From: Leuconostoc suionicum
Lineage (GTDB): Bacteria > Bacillota > Bacilli > Lactobacillales > Lactobacillaceae
Reading direction: 5' to 3'
DNA length: 64,000 bases
Assembly (NCBI RefSeq): GCF_001891125.1
Contig: NZ_CP015247.1
Location: forward strand, 142,501 to 206,500
The notes below the pieces were generated by a model. That model saw only the letters and a list, made by a program, of their open reading frames with translations. It searched no databases and was not told where the DNA came from. Both the position numbers and the translations under genes were made by a program. This document shows, in pieces, positions 59,113-64,000 of this stretch (within the stretch, counting starts at the first letter, position 1; the number at the start of each line of letters is the position of its first letter).

Positions 59113-61284
59113 ATGTCATTAAAAGAGTTAGATTTAGAAAACGTAACATATTTTGATTTGAACAATCAAGTAAATATCCCAAAGAACAATGAAATTCAGC
59201 TTGATAAGGATCAAGAGGCATTGAACGCTTTTTTGGATGAGAATGTTTTGCCTAATGTGAAGCATTTTGATTCCATGCAAGAACGTCTGAATTGGATGTT
59301 TGATCATCGCTTCTTGGAACGCGAGTTTATTCAAAAGTACAACCTAGCATTCATTGAAAAATTATATGCATATTTAGCGGGTGAACATTTTAAGTTTAAA
59401 TCCTTTATGGCGGCCTTCAAGTTCTATAACCAATATGCACTTAAAACTAATGATGGTGCATATTATATTGAAACGTATGAAGATCGTGTTGCTATGAATG
59501 CTTTATATTACGCAGATGGGAATGAAGACCTAGCGCTGCGTTTGGCTGATGAAATGATACATCAACGCTATCAACCAGCGACACCATCTTTCTTAAACGC
59601 GGGCCGAGCTCGACGAGGAGAATTGGTATCGTGCTTTATTATTCAAACTTCAGATGATATGAACTCAATTGGGCGGACTATCAACTCAGCGCTGCAGCTA
59701 TCTAAAATGGGTGGTGGCGTTGGTATCAATCTTTCAAATGTTCGTGAGGCTGGTGCACCAGTTATGGGTATCGATAATGCTGCCGGTGGTGTAGTGCCAA
59801 TTATGAAATTGTTAGAGGACTCATTTACATTTTCATCACAAGTTGGTGCTCGTCAAGGAGCTGGTGTCGTTTATTTATCAGTCTTTCACCCCGATATTTT
59901 ATCTTTCTTGTCAACTAAGAAGGAAAACGCTGACGAAAAGATACGAGTGAAAACATTATCTCTTGGGTTGACTGTGCCAGATAAATTTTATGAATTAGTC
60001 AAGCAAAATGAGGTAATGTACTTGTTTAGCCCGGACGATGTCGAGAAGGTTTATCAACAACCGTTTAATTACGTCGATATCACTGCCGAATATGACAACA
60101 TGGTCGCTAACGATAAAATCCGCAAGCAACGCATCGACGCGCGTTCCCTTGAAGAAGAAATATCTAAGTTGCAACAAGAATCGGGTTACCCATATATCAT
60201 TAATATCGATACAGCTAATCGAACTAATCCAGTTCCTGGTAAGATTGTATCTTCTAACCTGTGTTCAGAGATATTACAAGTACAAACACCGTCAGAAATT
60301 GACAATGAACAACATTATACAAAACTAGGTTCGGATATTAGTTGTAACTTAGGGTCAATTAATATTGTGAACATGATGAATACGAATGATTTCGGCGAAT
60401 CTGTTGATACAATGGTTCGGGCACTAACCTTTGTATCCGATTCTTCTAATTTGGATGTTGTTCCTTCAATTGATTTAGGTAACAAAGAAAAACATGCCAT
60501 CGGCTTGGGTGCCATGGGACTAGCAGCATATTTTGCACAAAATAAGATGTACTATGGAGATGAAGAAGCATTAGACTTTACATCAACATTTTTCATGATG
60601 CTGAATTATTATTCCATTAAGTCTTCAATGAACATTGCAAAAGAACGGCATGAAACGTTTTATCAGTTTGATCAATCGGGTTATGCGGATGGAACATACT
60701 TTGAAAAGTATGTTCAGAAGAATTGGACGCCAAAAACCGACAAAGTGGTAAAAGCCTTTGCTGATTTTGATGTACCAACAGAACAAGACTGGGCACAACT
60801 AAAAGAAGACGTAGCGAAATACGGTATGTATAATGCCTATCGTCACGCAATCGCGCCAACAGGTTCTATTTCTTATGTTAACGATGCAACGGCCTCTTTG
60901 TTGCCGATTGTTAACAAAATTGAAGAACGTCAAGAAGGTATGATTGGTAAGGTTTACTATCCAGCACCGGGATTAAGTAATGAAACAATGCCATATTATG
61001 TTTCAGCGTACGATACAGATATGCGTAAAGTGATTGATGTGTATGCTGCTGCACAAGAACATATTGATCAAGGAATGGCGTTGACATTATTTATGCGTTC
61101 TACGTTGCCTGAGCATTTGTACGAATGGAAAAATAATCGTACAAATAAAATGACAACGCGTGATTTGACCATTTTGCGTAACTATGCCTTTAATAAGGGG
61201 ATAAAATCGCTTTATTACGTCCGTACATTTACAGATGACAACCAAGAATCTGGCGTTAATGAATGTGAAAGTTGCTCAATTTAA
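59113..61284 (+). CDS. nrdE: Class Ib ribonucleotide reductase alpha subunit
   Basis: Reduces ribonucleoside diphosphates to deoxy forms. The 723 residues lack an N-terminal ATP-cone. Active-site features include SCFIIQTSDD and the loop MGGGVGINLSNVRE, with NLCSEIL and APTGSISYVND later. The C-terminal shuttle cysteines are C718 and C721 (CESCSI), which NrdH re-reduces. It is 25 nt before nrdI. Confidence 0.95.
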   Translation: MSLKELDLENVTYFDLNNQVNIPKNNEIQLDKDQEALNAFLDENVLPNVKHFDSMQERLNWMFDHRFLEREFIQKYNLAFIEKLYAYLAGEHFKFKSFMAAFKFYNQYALKTNDGAYYIETYEDRVAMNALYYADGNEDLALRLADEMIHQRYQPATPSFLNAGRARRGELVSCFIIQTSDDMNSIGRTINSALQLSKMGGGVGINLSNVREAGAPVMGIDNAAGGVVPIMKLLEDSFTFSSQVGARQGAGVVYLSVFHPDILSFLSTKKENADEKIRVKTLSLGLTVPDKFYELVKQNEVMYLFSPDDVEKVYQQPFNYVDITAEYDNMVANDKIRKQRIDARSLEEEISKLQQESGYPYIINIDTANRTNPVPGKIVSSNLCSEILQVQTPSEIDNEQHYTKLGSDISCNLGSINIVNMMNTNDFGESVDTMVRALTFVSDSSNLDVVPSIDLGNKEKHAIGLGAMGLAAYFAQNKMYYGDEEALDFTSTFFMMLNYYSIKSSMNIAKERHETFYQFDQSGYADGTYFEKYVQKNWTPKTDKVVKAFADFDVPTEQDWAQLKEDVAKYGMYNAYRHAIAPTGSISYVNDATASLLPIVNKIEERQEGMIGKVYYPAPGLSNETMPYYVSAYDTDMRKVIDVYAAAQEHIDQGMALTLFMRSTLPEHLYEWKNNRTNKMTTRDLTILRNYAFNKGIKSLYYVRTFTDDNQESGVNECESCSI

Positions 61285-61320
61285 TTTAAAAGAGCGCTTA
61301 GCTATGAAATGAAGGAATTA

Positions 61321-61761
61321 ATGACAACTATAAATATTCTTTATGCCTCTACTGAAGGTAATACAAAATCGTTTATTGAAAAGTTAGCAGCTGTTGCCGA
61401 ATCTAATGGTGATGAGTTTTCCGCGCGTTTAATTGGTGATGAAACAGAATATGCTAATGAAACACAACCCTATGTTGCTTTCGTGCCGACTTATCTAACA
61501 GGCGGAACTGGAACAGGACCGGAAGTTAAAGAAATTTTTACAAATGCCTTGGGCGATTACATTACGTTTGGTAATAATGCGCGATACTTAAAAGGCGTGG
61601 TTGGTTCTGGAAACCGAAACTTCAACATCCAATTTAACCTGACAGCGATTCGCTACGGAAAAAAATTTGATGTTCCGATGATTGCAGCCTATGAATTGCG
61701 AGGTAGCAAGTTTGATGCAGAAAAGATATATAATAAGATAAAACCTTATTTTGGAGAATGA
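61321..61761 (+). CDS. nrdI: Flavodoxin-like NrdI
   Basis: FMN protein that supplies superoxide to activate the dimanganese cofactor of NrdF. The phosphate loop ASTEGNTKSF is at 8-17. The 146 residues start at ATG 61321 after GAAGGA. The stop overlaps the nrdF reading frame. Confidence 0.93.
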   Translation: MTTINILYASTEGNTKSFIEKLAAVAESNGDEFSARLIGDETEYANETQPYVAFVPTYLTGGTGTGPEVKEIFTNALGDYITFGNNARYLKGVVGSGNRNFNIQFNLTAIRYGKKFDVPMIAAYELRGSKFDAEKIYNKIKPYFGE

Positions 61762-61763
61762 CA

Positions 61764-62741
61764 ATGGCACATATTAACAACGGTTCATATACAGCAATTA
61801 ATTGGAATAACATTGAAGATGAATTGGATAAAGCAACTTGGGAGAAGCTGACACAGCAGTTCTGGTTGGATACTCGAATTCCTATTTCAAATGACTTACG
61901 CACCTGGCGTGGCAACATGTCTGATCAAGAACGAGAAACAATGAATTTAGTGTTTGGTGGACTAACAACATTAGACACTTTGCAATCACAAGATGGTATG
62001 GCACAATTAAAATTAGATTCTGCTAACCAAAAAGAAGAAGCTGTGTTGAATAATATTCAGTTCATGGAATCTGTTCATGCTAAGTCTTACTCATCAATTT
62101 TTGAAACGCTAAACGAAAAAGTTGAAATTGAGAAAATTTTTGAATGGGCTGATTCTAATGAATTTTTGCAATATAAAGCGAATCGCATTAATGATATCTA
62201 CCATAATGGTTCACCTTTGCAGAAAAAAATTGCTTCTGTATTCTTGGAAACGTTCCTGTTCTATTCAGGTTTTTATACACCGTTGTACTTCTTAGGGCAC
62301 AATAAAATGTTAAATGTTGCGGAAATTATTAAACTGATTATTCGTGATGAATCTGTTCACGGTACGTACATTGGCTATAAGTTCCAAATAGGTTTTAATA
62401 AAATTTCTGTCGAGGAACAAACTGAGTTAAAAAGTTGGATGTATGACTTGCTATATGAATTATACGAAAACGAAGAAAAGTATACACATGAATTGTACGA
62501 TGATTTAGGTTGGACAGAGCAAGTGTTAACATTCCTACGTTATAATGCCAACAAGGCTTTGATGAACTTAGGCCAAGAGCCAATGTTCCCTGATGGGGCT
62601 GAAGATGTTAATCCAGTTGTGATGAATGGTATTTCGACTTCGACAGCAAACCATGACTTCTTCTCAGGTGTTGGAAATGGTTATTTATTGGGTGAAGTTG
62701 AAGCAATGAATGATGATGATTATAATATTGGATTAGAATAA
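61764..62741 (+). CDS. nrdF: Class Ib ribonucleotide reductase beta subunit
   Basis: Provides the tyrosyl radical through a dimetal site. Likely metal ligands occur in FMESVHAKSYS and IIRDESVHGTYI, with further acidic residues in the first helix region. It has 325 residues. The start is ATG 61764, seven nt after GGAG; ATG 61758 is only 1 nt from it. It completes the nrdHEIF operon. Confidence 0.94.
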   Translation: MAHINNGSYTAINWNNIEDELDKATWEKLTQQFWLDTRIPISNDLRTWRGNMSDQERETMNLVFGGLTTLDTLQSQDGMAQLKLDSANQKEEAVLNNIQFMESVHAKSYSSIFETLNEKVEIEKIFEWADSNEFLQYKANRINDIYHNGSPLQKKIASVFLETFLFYSGFYTPLYFLGHNKMLNVAEIIKLIIRDESVHGTYIGYKFQIGFNKISVEEQTELKSWMYDLLYELYENEEKYTHELYDDLGWTEQVLTFLRYNANKALMNLGQEPMFPDGAEDVNPVVMNGISTSTANHDFFSGVGNGYLLGEVEAMNDDDYNIGLE

Positions 62742-62769
62742 AAAAGAATCGCAATTGCGATTCTTTTTT
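62741..62769. terminator. Bidirectional terminator, nrdF / PAP2
   Basis: GAATCGC (62746-62752) pairs with GCGATTC (62757-62763) with A/T runs on both sides, overlapping the nrdF stop. Confidence 0.88.
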
Positions 62770-62771
62770 AT

Positions 62772-63437
62772 TTAGACTTCATCATGTGAGAAGAAGGATA
62801 GTGATGTAAGAAGTTTTGCTAATACTGGGTACAACTTTCCAGCAAATATAACCCAAGCGTATGCAAACAAGACTGCAGCTATTGTATCGCTTAAGTAATG
62901 CGCGTTAAAGTATACTCGTGACATTAAAGTCATTACGCCAATAACAATTATTGCCCAAGAAATTAAGAACTGTTTTCGTGGCGATTCGATGTTAGGAATA
63001 ACAAGCAAAGAAAGGATGAATATGACCGAAAATATACCAAAAACATGACTGCTAGGGAATGAGGACCCTTGGTCGCTGAGTAAATGACCAACTGGACGGC
63101 TTCTATCGACGCTAAGTCGAATAATGGCATTGAAAATATTTCCTAGAATAATTGTGGCAACCGCCCAAATGGCTGGAATACGCAAATTAGCAAGTAGTAA
63201 GATGGCCGCTAGAATCAATACATAAATGACATCAAGTATGGGTGAACCTAGGAAGGAAAATACAGTCATCAAGATATCATTTAGACCAGTTTGAATGCCT
63301 GCCATGAATGAATGAATGCTATTATCAATGATGGTTGGAAATATAAACTTTATTCTGACAAAAACACTAAGAATAAGGGCAGATATGAAGCAGATAATCG
63401 CGTAACGCAATTGCTTATTTTTTACGGAAATAATCAT
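62772..63437 (-). CDS. PAP2-family membrane phosphatase
   Basis: Lipid phosphatase-like protein of 221 residues with about six hydrophobic segments. All three catalytic motifs are visible: RLSVDRSRP, SFPSSH and SRVYFNAHYLSD. The substrate could be undecaprenyl diphosphate or phosphatidate; sequence alone does not decide. It converges on nrdF and is followed by no other gene on its strand until the window boundary region. Confidence 0.85.
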   Translation of the reverse strand: MIISVKNKQLRYAIICFISALILSVFVRIKFIFPTIIDNSIHSFMAGIQTGLNDILMTVFSFLGSPILDVIYVLILAAILLLANLRIPAIWAVATIILGNIFNAIIRLSVDRSRPVGHLLSDQGSSFPSSHVFGIFSVIFILSLLVIPNIESPRKQFLISWAIIVIGVMTLMSRVYFNAHYLSDTIAAVLFAYAWVIFAGKLYPVLAKLLTSLSFFSHDEV

Positions 63438-63553
63438 TGTACTGATCTCCAGAAAGAGTTTTTTTAACTCCTTCTAGTATAAGGGATTCGCTATAGAAAT
63501 TACAATACTATCATTTCTGCGATGCACAATATTTGTTTTCCTATGAGAGAAAA

Positions 63554-64000
63554 TTAGTTGCCTTTATAGTCTGGGGCTAATTTGTTTACGGGTGGAGTGA
63601 ACTCACGCATCGATTCAGCTAGATGTACAAAATTTGTTACCAAATGTTGGTTAGGCGCATTGACGCCATTTTTGTCCGCCAAGTCTGCAATCCAACCGTT
63701 AATATAGTCCACTTCAGTTGGACGTCCCTTGACAAAATCCTGATACATTGATGGGAAATGAAGTGGGTTACCAATATTTGAAACATAATCGACTTGCTTG
63801 ACCATTTCATCGCGTGTTTCAATTAGTGTAATGCCTTCTGCTTCAGCAGCATCGTAAGCTTCATTAATTAGTGGGCGAGCAATGCCTTCAAGGAAGTTAT
63901 CATAAGCCATTAGCTGACCCATTCGCGACTGGAACATTGTGGCGATAGAGTTTTCAACAGCGTTGAAAAATACCTTGGTCAATAGTGTACCCATGAAGTT
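63554..64000 (-). CDS. 2-dehydropantoate 2-reductase-like protein, 3' part
   Basis: The C-terminal part of a PanE/ApbA-family NADPH dehydrogenase, truncated by the window edge (the frame stays open at 64000). The helical domain motif NAVENSIATMFQSRMGQL and the HFPSMYQDFVKGRPTEVDYING block with the catalytic-type lysine region are typical. In lactic acid bacteria this family includes both pantoate makers and D-hydroxyacid dehydrogenases, so the substrate is undecided. Confidence 0.85.
   Translation of the reverse strand, partial: NFMGTLLTKVFFNAVENSIATMFQSRMGQLMAYDNFLEGIARPLINEAYDAAEAEGITLIETRDEMVKQVDYVSNIGNPLHFPSMYQDFVKGRPTEVDYINGWIADLADKNGVNAPNQHLVTNFVHLAESMREFTPPVNKLAPDYKGN

Overview
The window is about 64 kb of low-GC Firmicute chromosome that most likely belongs to Leuconostoc or a close relative in the Leuconostocaceae. 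This is inferred from gene content, not from a database search: a T-box serS, a class Ib nrdHEIF reductase, a ppx-ppk-ppx polyphosphate operon, type-2 NADH dehydrogenase beside a polyprenyl diphosphate synthase, a short adenylate kinase, and strong TTG/AAG/CGT codon bias in ribosomal, fusA and eno genes. I saw no insertion sequence, prophage, CRISPR array or toxin-antitoxin island. The region is essentially core genome, so most of the interest lies in regulatory detail.

Layout. 1-8.1 kb: tRNA-Ile, T-box-controlled serS, secA, prfB, clpC. 8.1-8.7 kb (minus): prepilin peptidase of the competence pilus. 8.8-12.2 kb: str operon (rpsL, rpsG, fusA). 12.3-17.4 kb: an MFS exporter and potABCD polyamine uptake. 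17.5-31.6 kb: the S10, spc and alpha ribosomal clusters with secY, adk, infA, rpmJ and rpoA; the usual S14 gene is missing between rplE and rpsH. 31.6-34.4 kb (minus): polyprenyl synthase and a frameshifted NDH-2. 34.5-38.2 kb: energising module of ECF vitamin transporters (ecfA1, ecfA2, ecfT), truA and a flavin-fold protein. 38.2-39.3 kb: rplM-rpsI behind an L13-type leader. 39.4-43 kb: LysR regulator, Old Yellow Enzyme, XRE/membrane-protein pair, tRNA-Tyr, tRNA-Gln, tRNA-Leu. 43-46.3 kb: small coiled-coil membrane protein, tpiA, eno, tag. 46.3-51 kb: polyphosphate operon, then tRNA-Arg. 51-56 kb: yigZ divergent from comFA-comFC, hpf, YhgE/Pip-like protein. 56-64 kb: histidine phosphatase, CNNM/CorC transporter, nrdHEIF, PAP2 phosphatase and the 3' part of a panE-like gene cut by the window edge.

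Most notable observations. (1) comC and comFA, 43 kb apart, share a two-part upstream motif, TGAAA-N13-AACGTATKATA, exactly 4 nt before the ATG, and both lack a Shine-Dalgarno sequence. This looks like a competence-sigma promoter giving leaderless mRNAs. At comFA it is intertwined with the divergent yigZ promoter in a 17-bp gap. (2) The secA Shine-Dalgarno is 35 nt from its ATG, with a 27-nt hairpin exactly filling the excess and leaving an effective 8-nt spacer. (3) ndh carries a one-base frameshift. (4) A near-consensus Gram-positive SOS box lies upstream of the nrd operon, and a near-consensus cre overlaps the hpf promoter. (5) Ribosomal-protein leaders precede rpsL, rpsJ and rplM. (6) TpiA has unusual substitutions at normally conserved active-site positions.
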